DNA of 64,000 nucleotides, from NCBI GenBank assembly GCA_018826295.1, contig JAHJZX010000057.1, positions 50,761 through 114,760 on the forward strand. The letters run 5' to 3'. The notes beneath the pieces are model-generated. The model was not told the DNA's origin. It saw only the letters and a program-made list of their open reading frames with translations, and did no database searches. This document shows, one piece after another, positions 8,067-17,360 of this stretch; within the stretch, counting starts at the first letter, position 1, and the number at the start of each line of letters is the position of its first letter. The stretch comes from Gammaproteobacteria bacterium (GTDB lineage Bacteria; Pseudomonadota; Gammaproteobacteria; Enterobacterales; Alteromonadaceae). A program made the position numbers and the translations under genes.

Positions 8067-8888
8067 ATGTTGTTAGATTACAACCCGGTACAAGGGCAAG
8101 TTGCTGATAACCATGCATATACGACGTGGCAAGCGTTAGCGCCATTAAATCGCTGGGTGCAAGCATTCTGGCAACTGAAGGTGCCCAAAGGTCAGTTTTG
8201 CTATCATAGCGTGCCGGATAACTGTGTTGATTGGATAATCAACCAACATTGCTTCAACGATAATTTTCTTATTCCGCCATTTCTGTCATCTACCTTGTTT
8301 CATATCCAGGGGCCGGCGAGCTTTTTTGGTATTCGTTTTAGAATTCTCGGCCATCAAGGCTTGATCGCTACGCCATTGGGCGAATGGCAAATGGCCGGTA
8401 GCGTAAGGGCTGAAGACTTACTAGCCAAAGAGGTTGTTGGTGCTGTATTTGCTGCCCTTGAAAATACACCAGGCTCTAATAAACCAGGCTTTGATGCGCA
8501 TTTGCGCCTCCTGTCAGACGTGTTGTTGTCTGCTATCAGCTGTGCCGACGTTGACCCTCGTCTGGCGCACTACATCCGCTACTGTTACCAAAATGTCGGC
8601 TCCTATCTGGATCTGTCGGATAGCCAGTGTGCAGAATTTGGCGTGTCTGCACGCCAGCTCAGAAGGTTAACCAGCCAGCATCTTGGGCTACTGCCAAAAG
8701 ACTTTGCTAAGGTGTTGAAATTTCAGCACATGCTTAAAGCTATGCATACCGCGCAGTATAGCCGGGCATACCTGGATCATTATTACGACCAACCGCATTT
8801 TGTGCGTGAGTTTAAGCGTTTATCTGGCGTAACGCCTTCGCAGTTTCAAAAGATGTCCGTGTTATACAATCATTTCTCTTCGGCGTGA
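8067..8888 (+). CDS. AraC family transcriptional regulator with DUF6597-like N-terminus
   Basis: 273 residues. The N-terminal half (about 10-150) has the PLNRWVQAFWQLKVPKG and FHSVPDNCVDWI-type pattern of DUF6597 sensor domains. The C-terminal third carries AraC helix-turn-helix motifs: EFGVSARQLRRLTSQHLGLLPKDFAK, then YYDQPHFVREFKRLSGVTPSQFQK. It ends 42 bases before the VOC gene on the same strand, so control of or co-expression with that gene is plausible. Confidence 0.85.
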   Translation: MLLDYNPVQGQVADNHAYTTWQALAPLNRWVQAFWQLKVPKGQFCYHSVPDNCVDWIINQHCFNDNFLIPPFLSSTLFHIQGPASFFGIRFRILGHQGLIATPLGEWQMAGSVRAEDLLAKEVVGAVFAALENTPGSNKPGFDAHLRLLSDVLLSAISCADVDPRLAHYIRYCYQNVGSYLDLSDSQCAEFGVSARQLRRLTSQHLGLLPKDFAKVLKFQHMLKAMHTAQYSRAYLDHYYDQPHFVREFKRLSGVTPSQFQKMSVLYNHFSSA

Positions 8889-8930
8889 CAAATAATGTCC
8901 CGGCTAATTAACAATTAGGGAGAGGGTAAA

Positions 8931-9329
8931 ATGATTGAAATTGAAGCGATGTTCCCGGTGATGGTAACAACGGATTTAGCCGCCGTGAAAGCGTTTTATG
9001 AAACGGTGTTTGGCTTTAATGCGGTATTTTTTCAGCCGGACTTTTACTTGCATTTGGTCTCACCAGGTTCAGGTGTTCAGCTTGGGTTCCTGATGCCGGA
9101 GCATGCCAGCCAACCTGAGTTTCTTCACTCACGAATGAGCCCCGATGGATACGTGATCTCGCTGGAGGTTAACAATGCCGCTCAGGCCTATGCGCAGGCG
9201 CAAAAAATGAATTTGACCATTGCGATGCAGCTAAAAGAAGAAGCCTGGGGGCAAATACATTTTATGCTGCAAGACCCGGCAGGCTTTCGCATTGATGTGG
9301 TGCAGCATTTAGCCGCTGCAGGGAATTAG
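8931..9329 (+). CDS. VOC family protein (glyoxalase/bleomycin-resistance fold)
   Basis: 132 residues with two beta-alpha-beta-beta-beta units. It starts MFPVMVTTDLAAVKAFYETVFGFNAVF and ends AWGQIHFMLQDPAGFRIDVVQ, both typical of the vicinal oxygen chelate fold. AGGGAGAGGG just before the ATG is a strong ribosome site. Substrate unknown; it may be a small-molecule binding or resistance protein. It converges on the cyclophilin gene, 42 bases away. Confidence 0.85.
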   Translation: MIEIEAMFPVMVTTDLAAVKAFYETVFGFNAVFFQPDFYLHLVSPGSGVQLGFLMPEHASQPEFLHSRMSPDGYVISLEVNNAAQAYAQAQKMNLTIAMQLKEEAWGQIHFMLQDPAGFRIDVVQHLAAAGN

Positions 9330-9371
9330 TCCGGGCAACAGCTAATAAACTGCAGCGGCAGTGACACTGCT

Positions 9372-10301
9372 TTACTGCGACTGCTGCGGGCTGTTTCGCA
9401 CCGGCACCCGGACATTACAGACTTCAATATAACCGGCAGGGTGTTGGTACCATTCGCCGCCGCGGTTGCGCTGGGCTTCTACAACACCGTTAAAGGTTGC
9501 GGTGTCGGTGCGCAGCACCTGTAGTGCGGTGCGCTGGGCCGGTGCTAAGTCAGCAGCGAGGCTAATGTTTTTAATAAAGGTGTACTGCCCGGCAGATGGA
9601 TAAAAGCCCATAGCGCCCTGGCCTCTGGGCAGGGTTGATAATAACTCCATGCCCTGACGCACTGTGCCAACCAGGGTAATATTGCGATCCAGGTGCCGTG
9701 GTGCATGGCCGGTTACTACGTACATTGCCGTACCGGAGCCGCTATCGGTTTCGTTACCGCGGGCGATACCGACAGCGCCGTAGCAATGGGTTAACCAGCC
9801 GCTGTTGCTACTTGGGTCCATTGCCATGGCAAAGCCATTAGCATGGCCGGTTTGTGGCGCGTAGCCGTCGCGATCGCTTAACGGCGTAAAAGCGAAGTTC
9901 GCCGGTAACTTAACGCTAAACTCGGCCGCTATGCTGCGTTTGGCCTTTGTTAGCGGTTTTGGTGCCGTGCCGTCGGGCTCATTCCATTGCACCACATAGT
10001 TATCCTGCACCCGCACTATTGGGATGTTCTGATAAAAGCCTTCGCGCACCAGGGCTTTAATATTGCTGATATGCTTAGGCGCAAATTCGCTGGCCAGTTC
10101 GATAACTACCCGGCCGCCGGGCAGCTCCAGGTACAAGGTGTTATCGGCATCAAGCTCACGCCAATCGGTAGCACTGCTTTGTGCCAGCCAGTCGGCTACG
10201 GTCACTTTGGCGGCTGTTGTGTCGCTGGCTATTGCACTGCCAGCGGCGGTGGCCAACATAGCACTGGCCAGTAATGAAAAGCGCTGGTGCTTTTTCAGCA
10301 T
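9372..10301 (-). CDS. Periplasmic cyclophilin-type peptidyl-prolyl cis-trans isomerase
   Basis: 309 residues. A signal peptide ([18 protein letters not shown]) indicates export. The cyclophilin domain begins [37 protein letters not shown] and includes [35 protein letters not shown], which matches the FxM/GNxxxSGSGSQFF region in divergent form. It should assist folding of exported proteins. The domain has a C-terminal extension of about 60 residues with two cysteines. It is divergent from the FG-GAP gene, with a 149-base gap that probably contains both promoters. Confidence 0.88.
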   Translation of the reverse strand: MLKKHQRFSLLASAMLATAAGSAIASDTTAAKVTVADWLAQSSATDWRELDADNTLYLELPGGRVVIELASEFAPKHISNIKALVREGFYQNIPIVRVQDNYVVQWNEPDGTAPKPLTKAKRSIAAEFSVKLPANFAFTPLSDRDGYAPQTGHANGFAMAMDPSSNSGWLTHCYGAVGIARGNETDSGSGTAMYVVTGHAPRHLDRNITLVGTVRQGMELLSTLPRGQGAMGFYPSAGQYTFIKNISLAADLAPAQRTALQVLRTDTATFNGVVEAQRNRGGEWYQHPAGYIEVCNVRVPVRNSPQQSQ

Positions 10302-10450
10302 CGGTTTGTTCCGGTTAGTATTTTATAAATAAACTAACAGACAACTGTGCCTGTCGCTAGTAGGGCGCAGCTGAGCCTAAAACTGCTTGTTAGGCCAGGC
10401 CGGGTTGAATAAAGTGCAGCTATACCAACTTCGGATAAAGAAAACTTTTT

Positions 10451-11674
10451 ATGATGCCTGCCTCAGTTATTACCTGGTTATGTTGTTGCAGCTTAGTCTT
10501 AAGCGGGCAAGTTTATGCACAGCAACACAAGTTGTTAGCAGATGATGGTAAAGCTGGCGACCAGTTTGGCTTCAGTGTTGCGATAGATGGCACAACTGCA
10601 TTGGTTGGAGCCCACCAAACCGATGTTAATACTTTGCCGGACGCCGGGGCCGCCTACGTTTTTTCGCTTGGCGCTGCCGGCTGGCAACAGCAAGCAACAT
10701 TGTTTGCCAGCCCCGCTTATGCTGGTGACACCTTTGGCGGCAATGTGGCGTTAAAAAACCACCATGCCATGTTAGGTGCGATAAAAAGAGACGATAAAGC
10801 CGAAGATGCCGGCGCAGTATTTGCGTTTAGCCGCAGCGCGGGTTCCTGGTCGCAACAACAAATATTAACCGCTAATGATGGCAAAGCGGGCGATGCCTTT
10901 GGTCAAAGCATAGCGTTGACAGAGCGCTTTATGGTGATAGGCGCGCCGCATAGTGACGCACCTCTGCAAGACTCGGGCTCTGCTTACGTCTACCTACTGG
11001 ACAACGACAAATGGCACTTTCACAGCAAACTTACTGCCACTGACGGTGCAGAAGGCGACCTGTTTGGCATCAGTGTCGCTATTGATGGCAATACCATTTT
11101 GGTTGGCGCTGACTTGAATGACGAACGGGCGGAAAAAGCTGGCGCCGTGTATGTCTATGAATTTGACGGAACCCAATGGCAGCAACAAGCGAAGCTGATG
11201 GCAGAAGATGGCGCCAATTCAGATATTTTTGGCGTCAGAGTGGCATTGGCTGGCGATACGGCACTGATTTCTGCCAGACGAGCTGATATCGGGGGCGTGG
11301 GTAAGGACGCGGGGGCGGCCTATATATTTGCGCGCAGCAAAGGCCAATGGACGCAGAGCCAAAAGCTTGTTGCACCTGATGGTAAAGCCGATGACAGGTT
11401 TGCCCGTGGCGTGGCGCTAAATAACGACACAGCCTTAATTAGCGCTATGCAGCATGACGCTAATGGCAATAACGCCGGTGCACTGTACGTGTTCAAAAAA
11501 CAGCAAGGACAATGGCGCTATAGCAGCAAAATCGTCGCCAGCGATGCGGTAGCGGAAGACCGGTTTGGTTGGAATGTTGCGCTGTCCGACAACACTGCAC
11601 TGGTGGCTGTGCCGCATCGTAGCGACAAGGGGGCGGCATCGGGCGCGGCTTATGTTGTGCAAATAACCGAGTAA
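10451..11674 (+). CDS. Secreted FG-GAP (beta-propeller) repeat protein
   Basis: 407 residues with a signal peptide ending VYAQ. The mature protein is about seven repeats of roughly 52-55 residues. Each begins with a KL-A-DG-AGD-FG block (for example LLADDGKAGDQFG, ILTANDGKAGDAFG, KLVAPDGKADDRF), followed by VA-DG-TALVGA and an AGAAYVF strand. Seven units are consistent with a seven-bladed integrin-alpha-like propeller with acidic calcium-binding loops. Role unknown; proteins of this form are often surface or secreted adhesion modules. Confidence 0.82.
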   Translation: MMPASVITWLCCCSLVLSGQVYAQQHKLLADDGKAGDQFGFSVAIDGTTALVGAHQTDVNTLPDAGAAYVFSLGAAGWQQQATLFASPAYAGDTFGGNVALKNHHAMLGAIKRDDKAEDAGAVFAFSRSAGSWSQQQILTANDGKAGDAFGQSIALTERFMVIGAPHSDAPLQDSGSAYVYLLDNDKWHFHSKLTATDGAEGDLFGISVAIDGNTILVGADLNDERAEKAGAVYVYEFDGTQWQQQAKLMAEDGANSDIFGVRVALAGDTALISARRADIGGVGKDAGAAYIFARSKGQWTQSQKLVAPDGKADDRFARGVALNNDTALISAMQHDANGNNAGALYVFKKQQGQWRYSSKIVASDAVAEDRFGWNVALSDNTALVAVPHRSDKGAASGAAYVVQITE

Positions 11675-11743
11675 AAATGCGGCAAATTGTTAAGGGTAAT
11701 CGGCTAAACTTAAGCCACTTTCAGACTACGGTAGGTTAGTTTT

Positions 11744-12259
11744 ATGGCAAGGCACATTATCGTTTCTACTGCACTGTTATTACTGGTATCAGTGTCATCT
11801 GCAGTCTACGCCGGCGAAACGCTGACTCTGGCACCGGGGCAAACCTCACCTAAAGCCAGTATCGGGCAGCTAAGTTGGCTGGCCGGGCATTGGCGCGGTG
11901 AGGCGCTCGGTGGTGTGGTAGAAGAGCAGTGGGCACCGCCATCCGCCGGCAGTATGGTTGGCACTTTTAAGCTGAGCAGCAAGGGTAAAGTTAAATTTTA
12001 CGAAATTGAGATAATCCGCGAAGTGGCTGACAGTTTAATATTGCAACTGAAGCACTTTAACCATGACTTAAAAGGCTGGGAAGAAAAACATCAAACAGTC
12101 GACTTTGCGCTGGTAAAAATCGACGCCAATGCGGCCTACTTTGACGGCTTTACCATCCGCAAAATCTCAGACAATGAGATCCACATGTTTGTGGTGTTGG
12201 GGCGTGAACCAGAAGTAAAAGAAGTCAGTTTTAAGTACCAGCGAGTGCCGCAAGGGTAA
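11744..12259 (+). CDS. DUF6265 family secreted protein
   Basis: 171 residues with signal peptide ending VYAGE. The mature part contains LSWLAGHWRGEALGGVVEEQWAPPSAGSMVGTF, the signature I associate with DUF6265 (a lipocalin-like small beta barrel). Function unknown. It follows the FG-GAP gene by 69 bases on the same strand. Confidence 0.72.
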   Translation: MARHIIVSTALLLLVSVSSAVYAGETLTLAPGQTSPKASIGQLSWLAGHWRGEALGGVVEEQWAPPSAGSMVGTFKLSSKGKVKFYEIEIIREVADSLILQLKHFNHDLKGWEEKHQTVDFALVKIDANAAYFDGFTIRKISDNEIHMFVVLGREPEVKEVSFKYQRVPQG

Positions 12260-12525
12260 TACGGCTGTTTGGACTAGTACCCAGCGTTTGCAGGCAAAGC
12301 CGATCGGTAGTTGTACTTACTCTAAACGTTGCTAGCGTGAGACTTAGCGGCCTTAATCTATCTATATTTTCTGACAAATACATTGGAATAAATCTAGTCT
12401 TGAAATCCACACTAAAAACATGCAGAGTCGGCCAAATTTAAAAAATAGAATTGCCTGGACGGAACCACAGTGTTTTTTTCAGGTTTCTCTTCGGGCTCGT
12501 CGGGCTGCTACTTAAGGAAAAAACC

Positions 12526-13290
12526 ATGGCGCTAAGGCACTATGCACACAGGCTTAAAAACAGATTCAGTTTTATGATATTCAAACTTCGAAGCAGAGGA
12601 AAACAACAGTTTGAATGCCCTCTTTGTGCTTATATAGGTCCATTCATGGATATTACCCCTTCTACCGGACAAAGAAAACACGCAAAATGCCCGAATTGTA
12701 ATGCGTTGGAAAGGCACCGAATTCAATTTTTAGTCGTTGAAAAAGTTTTAAATAATTTAAACACATCAGATATGAAGATGCTTCATTTCGCCCCTGAACC
12801 ATTTTTCAAAAATTATTTCTCCAAACGATTTGGGCAATACGAAACTGCCGACTTAAACATGAAAGATGTTGATCATAATGTTGATCTGCAAAGGCTCCCT
12901 TTTGATAGTGGTACTTATGATTTTATCTTTGCCTCTCATGTTTTAGAACACATACCTGATGACGAAAAAGCGATTTCAGAAATAAGAAGAGTATTAAAAC
13001 CCAATGGAATAGCCATTCTTCCCGTCCCAATAGTTGCGGAAAAAACCATTGAGTATTCAGAGCCTAACCCTTTTGAAACTTACCATGTTCGAGCCCCCGG
13101 AATTGATTATTTTGATAAGTACGAGCGCATGTTTTCAAAAGTAGAGCGGTATAGTTCTGAATCACTTCCGGAAAAATATCAATTGTTTGTTTATGAAAAC
13201 AGAAGCCACTGGCCAACAAAAGAAATTCCTTTGCGTCCTGCTATGCTGGGTGAAAAGCATATTGATATTGTTCCTGTTTGCTATGTATAA
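12526..13290 (+). CDS. Zinc-ribbon class I SAM-dependent methyltransferase
   Basis: 254 residues from ATG 12526, which has AAGGAAA upstream; the frame extends to 12451 without support. The N-terminus carries a zinc-ribbon-like FECPLC...AKCPNC pair (about residues 26-62). The core Rossmann part has the FASHVLEHIPDDEKAISEIRRVLKPNG block typical of UbiE/type-11 methyltransferases. The gene is distinctly AT-rich (A-rich third positions) between GC-richer neighbours, suggesting transfer. Similar proteins sit in surface-polysaccharide clusters. The 266-base gap before it holds no recognisable feature. Confidence 0.78.
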   Translation: MALRHYAHRLKNRFSFMIFKLRSRGKQQFECPLCAYIGPFMDITPSTGQRKHAKCPNCNALERHRIQFLVVEKVLNNLNTSDMKMLHFAPEPFFKNYFSKRFGQYETADLNMKDVDHNVDLQRLPFDSGTYDFIFASHVLEHIPDDEKAISEIRRVLKPNGIAILPVPIVAEKTIEYSEPNPFETYHVRAPGIDYFDKYERMFSKVERYSSESLPEKYQLFVYENRSHWPTKEIPLRPAMLGEKHIDIVPVCYV

Positions 13291-13370
13291 GTTGCAACAT
13301 CAATGATAAATGTTCAGTACATGCGACGTTGTCGATGGTGCGCTGGCTTACTGGGATGGTAACCGCCTAC

Positions 13371-15611
13371 CTATAGTTTTGTTAACTTTAGAACATGAAT
13401 ATCTTTTTCGACTTTAAAGGTACCGTAAAGCAGCTGTTGTTTACTGATGTCAAAGATATCCACTTCGGGTAAATGGACGGTGGCTATTTTCTCTGCAGTC
13501 TGGTTGGCATAAGCAAAAAACCATACGGTTGCCTCAGCCTGAGTTGCATCATGTTGGCGTAACAGCAAATAGATGCCGTCAGCTTTAGCAAAGTGCTGTG
13601 CAATGCGATCTTGGTTGCCGGCGACAAAGAGCGTTTCGCCATTAGCGTTTTGTATTTGTTGTGAGTCTAATTGAAAACGCGCGCCATTGTGCAGCACCTG
13701 ATGCTTATTACTGGCGACAATATGTTGCTGTCGCCCGCTAGCAACAGCAAATATATTCCAGTGGCTAAACGGCTGTGATACCTGGCGGACAACGATCTTA
13801 TCTGTGTTATGCAGCCACTGTGCAGGCTGGCCAATTACCTGATCAAAATGTTGCACCACAGGTGTCGCAGCGGCCAGATCAACAATCACCAAACGTTGAT
13901 TTCTGGCAAAGGCCAACTGCATATTGTCCGCCGACCAAACAGGTTGCGACAGTGCGAGCTGCTGCTCGCTGTTGTCGTACACCAGCCGCTCGGTGTTGGT
14001 GGCGATATCCAGCACAAACACCTGGCCGTGACCGTGTTTGTTCGATACATAGGCTAACTGACGGTTGTCAGCAGAGAAACTGCCTTGCCAGTCGTGCATA
14101 GTAGAGTGGCTAAGTTGCGTCACATGCTGGCCGGTTAAGTCGAGGCTGAAGATATTGCCGTTAATTTTCGCCTGGGTGTAACTCAGCTGCCGGCCGGTTG
14201 GCGATAACGCTGGATAATGCAAAAAGGCATAGTTTTCAAAGTGAAGTTTAGTCAGTTGCTGTTGCCCGTCTAACGCGAACAAGCCTTTACCATCGCTGAG
14301 TAAATAGCCGCCAAAGACCTGGTTGTAGGCGATAAAGTACCAGTTGGCATCCAGCGTTTTTACATCAGTAATTTCACCCGTCGTCGTTGACAGCAGCTTG
14401 ATTTGCGAGCGCTGTTGCTGATCAAATCCCAGCACGGTAATAGTGTCTTCATCCGCTGAGGCGGCGATGCGATACGGCGAAAACTGATGATTGGGCGATA
14501 ACAGCAAATCTACCTGGCCGCTGGCTAGATTGGCCTGATACAGTTGCTGCTTGCCCTGTTGCTGCGCTAAAAAAAACACTGTTGTACCCACACTGAAAAA
14601 CGGGCTGACAACTTCGGTATCCGGCAAAGCAAATAGCTCGATGCTGGTTTGTAGCTGGTAATCATCAGACAGCGTTAAGCTGACAAAGCGCACTGTATCT
14701 GCCTGCTGCGAGGCAAGGAGTAGCTTTAAATTGGCGGGTTGCCCGGTACTGGCTGGCAGCCAGGTAAAGAAATCAATGCGGCTATTACTGCGATATAGTA
14801 ATTGGTTTTGCGCTCTGTCCAGCGACGTTAACCACAACTCGCTATCTTGCCTGTGTTGTGCGTCTACAGCTTGTTTTACGTAAACTACAGCCTGGCTGTC
14901 GGGTGTAAATACACTATAAGACTCTTGCGCTGCTGTCGAGGTAAGCGGTTGCAGTGATGTTAGCTGCCAGGTCGGCACTGGTGTCTGACCCGGTGTCATA
15001 TCAAGCAGCAGGACGGCACAGAAGGCCAGCATCAGCAATACCAGAAAGCCGATACGCTTGCGGGGAAATTGAAAACGTTGCGGGGGCAATAGCGTGCTAT
15101 GCCCAACGGGCTGACGATAAAAAGTTGGCCCACTGTGAAAAGCAGGCTGGCTGCTGGCAATGCTGGTTTCTATGGCTTGAGCCTTGTCAGCAGGTGCAGC
15201 GCCGGGCTCCGGCGTTAATGGGCTTAGCCTGGCATGTAAGGCGTAGCCGCGTTTAGGATAGGTTTTAAATATCGTTTTGTTGTCGTCAGCAAATACCTTG
15301 CGTAGCTGGTTTACTGCACGACGTACTGATACCGGGCTGTAAACCGACCTTGGCCACACCAGACTGAATAATTGCTCAGCACTTATTACCTCGCCGGCAC
15401 AGTTTACTAATTGCAGTAACACCTGCATTACTTTGGGTTCGAGGTTTTGTACACCCTGTGCCGTTTTCACCTCGCCACTGGCAGGAAAAACCGCAAATTC
15501 ATTTAACGAAAAGCCGTTTGACCAACTGTTTTCTGCGGATCCGGCCGTTACCGGTGATAAAGCGCTAAATTCCAATATATTGATATCCCTGATTATTATT
15601 GACCTTAACAC
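13371..15611 (-). CDS. CadC-like membrane transcriptional regulator with TolB-type propeller
   Basis: 746 residues from a GTG start at 15611. Residues about 30-125 form an OmpR/CadC-type winged helix (VMQVLLQLVNCAGEVISAEQLFSLVWP, RRAVNQLRKVFADD, IFKTYPKRGYAL). A single membrane helix (IGFLVLLMLAFCAVLLLDM) follows near residue 190. The rest is a periplasmic domain with WD40/TolB-like repeats (for example SFSADNRQLAYVSNKHGHGQVFVLD). Such proteins read an envelope signal and bind DNA while anchored in the membrane. The divergent serine hydrolase is the obvious candidate target. Confidence 0.85.
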   Translation of the reverse strand: MLRSIIIRDINILEFSALSPVTAGSAENSWSNGFSLNEFAVFPASGEVKTAQGVQNLEPKVMQVLLQLVNCAGEVISAEQLFSLVWPRSVYSPVSVRRAVNQLRKVFADDNKTIFKTYPKRGYALHARLSPLTPEPGAAPADKAQAIETSIASSQPAFHSGPTFYRQPVGHSTLLPPQRFQFPRKRIGFLVLLMLAFCAVLLLDMTPGQTPVPTWQLTSLQPLTSTAAQESYSVFTPDSQAVVYVKQAVDAQHRQDSELWLTSLDRAQNQLLYRSNSRIDFFTWLPASTGQPANLKLLLASQQADTVRFVSLTLSDDYQLQTSIELFALPDTEVVSPFFSVGTTVFFLAQQQGKQQLYQANLASGQVDLLLSPNHQFSPYRIAASADEDTITVLGFDQQQRSQIKLLSTTTGEITDVKTLDANWYFIAYNQVFGGYLLSDGKGLFALDGQQQLTKLHFENYAFLHYPALSPTGRQLSYTQAKINGNIFSLDLTGQHVTQLSHSTMHDWQGSFSADNRQLAYVSNKHGHGQVFVLDIATNTERLVYDNSEQQLALSQPVWSADNMQLAFARNQRLVIVDLAAATPVVQHFDQVIGQPAQWLHNTDKIVVRQVSQPFSHWNIFAVASGRQQHIVASNKHQVLHNGARFQLDSQQIQNANGETLFVAGNQDRIAQHFAKADGIYLLLRQHDATQAEATVWFFAYANQTAEKIATVHLPEVDIFDISKQQLLYGTFKVEKDIHVLKLTKL

Positions 15612-15781
15612 TTTCCGAACAAAAAAAGCAGGCTTTGTTTATCGCCAAAGCAAGCTACTTGCAAAACACTGGCGGCGGTTATGTCACTGCGCCGGCTGTA
15701 AAGCCTGCCGCTGTTGATATCGCCACCTAAATTGCCGTCTGCAGCAATTGCCAATTAACTTAGCCGGGGTGCCTGTTTATT

Positions 15782-17287
15782 ATGATACGTCCACTGTTAA
15801 AATTTATACACCTGTTTGATATTTTGACACTTTTTCTGATCTTAGCGCTGAGCTTTGCCGCAGCTGCTACCTATGCCAATACTGTTGGCGACACTGAAAG
15901 CAGCACTGAGGGCAAAGCGGCGCAGTATCAAGCCGGCATGGACGCTGCCATCGCTATGCTGTTAAGTAATGAGCCGCAAGCGGTAAGTCTTTTTGTTGAC
16001 AGCCAATTGCATAGCGATGTGTTGCATAGCTTTGGCGGCGAGGGGCGCGAGCGCTATATCGGTTATCTCAGTGCGGAAAAGCGATTTCATGGCGCCTTTA
16101 CCTTGCTGACGATGCTGCCAATGACGCCACAGCAAGGCTACTATGAGGCCAAACTACGCTCGCACAATACTGAACTTGAATACACGCTAAGGCTGGGGTT
16201 TAGCGCCGAAGCACCGTTTAAAGTCAGTACTATTAGCCTTAATTACCGCACTGTTGCTGCAGATAAAGCCTTAGCAAAACTCAGTCAGCAGCAAATGGTG
16301 AGCGAGTTCGCCGGCTATATTGACCGGCTGGCCGGGCGCGGGCTGTTTTCCGGTACTGTGCTGTTAGCAGATCAACAGGGCGTATTGTTGCAAACGGCAA
16401 AGGGCATGGCCGACTTGCGCTATCAGGTGAAAAACTATACTGATACCAAATTCAATTTAGCTTCAATGAATAAAATGTTTACTGCAGTCAGCGTATTACA
16501 GTTGGTAGCAGAGAAAAAGCTGGCACTGGATGACAAATTAACCAAGTACCTTGACCGCGAACTGTTCGCGGCCGGCGACTTTGACAACATTACCATCGCG
16601 CAACTACTGACACATACTGCCGGACTGGGTTGGCCAAACTACCCGGATATGTCGCAAAATAAGTTAAGAAACGTAAATGATTACCGTCCTTTGCTGAAAC
16701 ACTTACCGCTCAGCTCACCACCCGGCAGCCGGTTTAGCTATAGCAATGAAGGCATGTTGCTACTGGGTATGGTAATAGAAGCTGTATCGGGTAAGAGTTA
16801 TGACGATTATGTACAACAGCATATTTACGCTAAAGCCGGCATGACGAACAGCGGCAACTTTGATATTGATGGCGTTACGCCCAATATGGCGATGGGCTAC
16901 TTTTATTCGCAGCAACTGCAAAGCATGCAAACCAACTGGTTTATTGCCGGTATTAAAGGCGGCCCGGCCGGTGGCGGTTATGCCACTATTAACGACTTAT
17001 ATCAGTTTGCCACAGCGCTTACCCAATACCAGTTAATTCCCAAAGACTTAACGGAGGCCGCCTATAGTGCCAAACCGGAATTAAACTCGGCCAACTACGG
17101 TTATGGTTTTTCGGTGCGGGCAAATCAAAATGGCCGCGTAGTGGGCCACAGTGGTGACTTTATCGGTGTCAGTTCAGCCATGCGGATTTATTTGGATAAG
17201 GGTTATGTTCTGGTGGTGCTGTCTAACCGGGATTTTGCCAGCGAACCTGTAGTGGCGATGGCAGACGCCCTGCTGAGCCGTTTGTAA
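15782..17287 (+). CDS. Exported serine hydrolase (class C beta-lactamase/DD-peptidase fold)
   Basis: 501 residues. A hydrophobic N-terminus (LTLFLILALSFAAAATYAN) directs export. Residues about 55-165 form a DUF3471/DUF3887-like extra domain. The hydrolase domain then shows SMNK (catalytic Ser and Lys), YSNEG (YxN) and GHSGDFIGVSS (HxG). Substrate unknown; a D-amino peptide or ester is likely. It diverges from the CadC-like regulator across a 170-base gap and precedes the LigE gene by 73 bases; an A/T palindrome (CTTTTTATT-TTA-AATAAAAAG) lies in that gap. Confidence 0.86.
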   Translation: MIRPLLKFIHLFDILTLFLILALSFAAAATYANTVGDTESSTEGKAAQYQAGMDAAIAMLLSNEPQAVSLFVDSQLHSDVLHSFGGEGRERYIGYLSAEKRFHGAFTLLTMLPMTPQQGYYEAKLRSHNTELEYTLRLGFSAEAPFKVSTISLNYRTVAADKALAKLSQQQMVSEFAGYIDRLAGRGLFSGTVLLADQQGVLLQTAKGMADLRYQVKNYTDTKFNLASMNKMFTAVSVLQLVAEKKLALDDKLTKYLDRELFAAGDFDNITIAQLLTHTAGLGWPNYPDMSQNKLRNVNDYRPLLKHLPLSSPPGSRFSYSNEGMLLLGMVIEAVSGKSYDDYVQQHIYAKAGMTNSGNFDIDGVTPNMAMGYFYSQQLQSMQTNWFIAGIKGGPAGGGYATINDLYQFATALTQYQLIPKDLTEAAYSAKPELNSANYGYGFSVRANQNGRVVGHSGDFIGVSSAMRIYLDKGYVLVVLSNRDFASEPVVAMADALLSRL

Positions 17288-17360
17288 CCGTCAAACCGCA
17301 TACTTGCCGAAACCGGCTTTGTTACTACACTTTTTATTTTAAATAAAAAGATACTGAATA

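Noticed and set aside
12451..12525. Upstream extension of the methyltransferase reading frame
   Set aside because: ATG 12526 has a good ribosome site and the extension adds only a hydrophobic stretch that does not fit a cytoplasmic enzyme.
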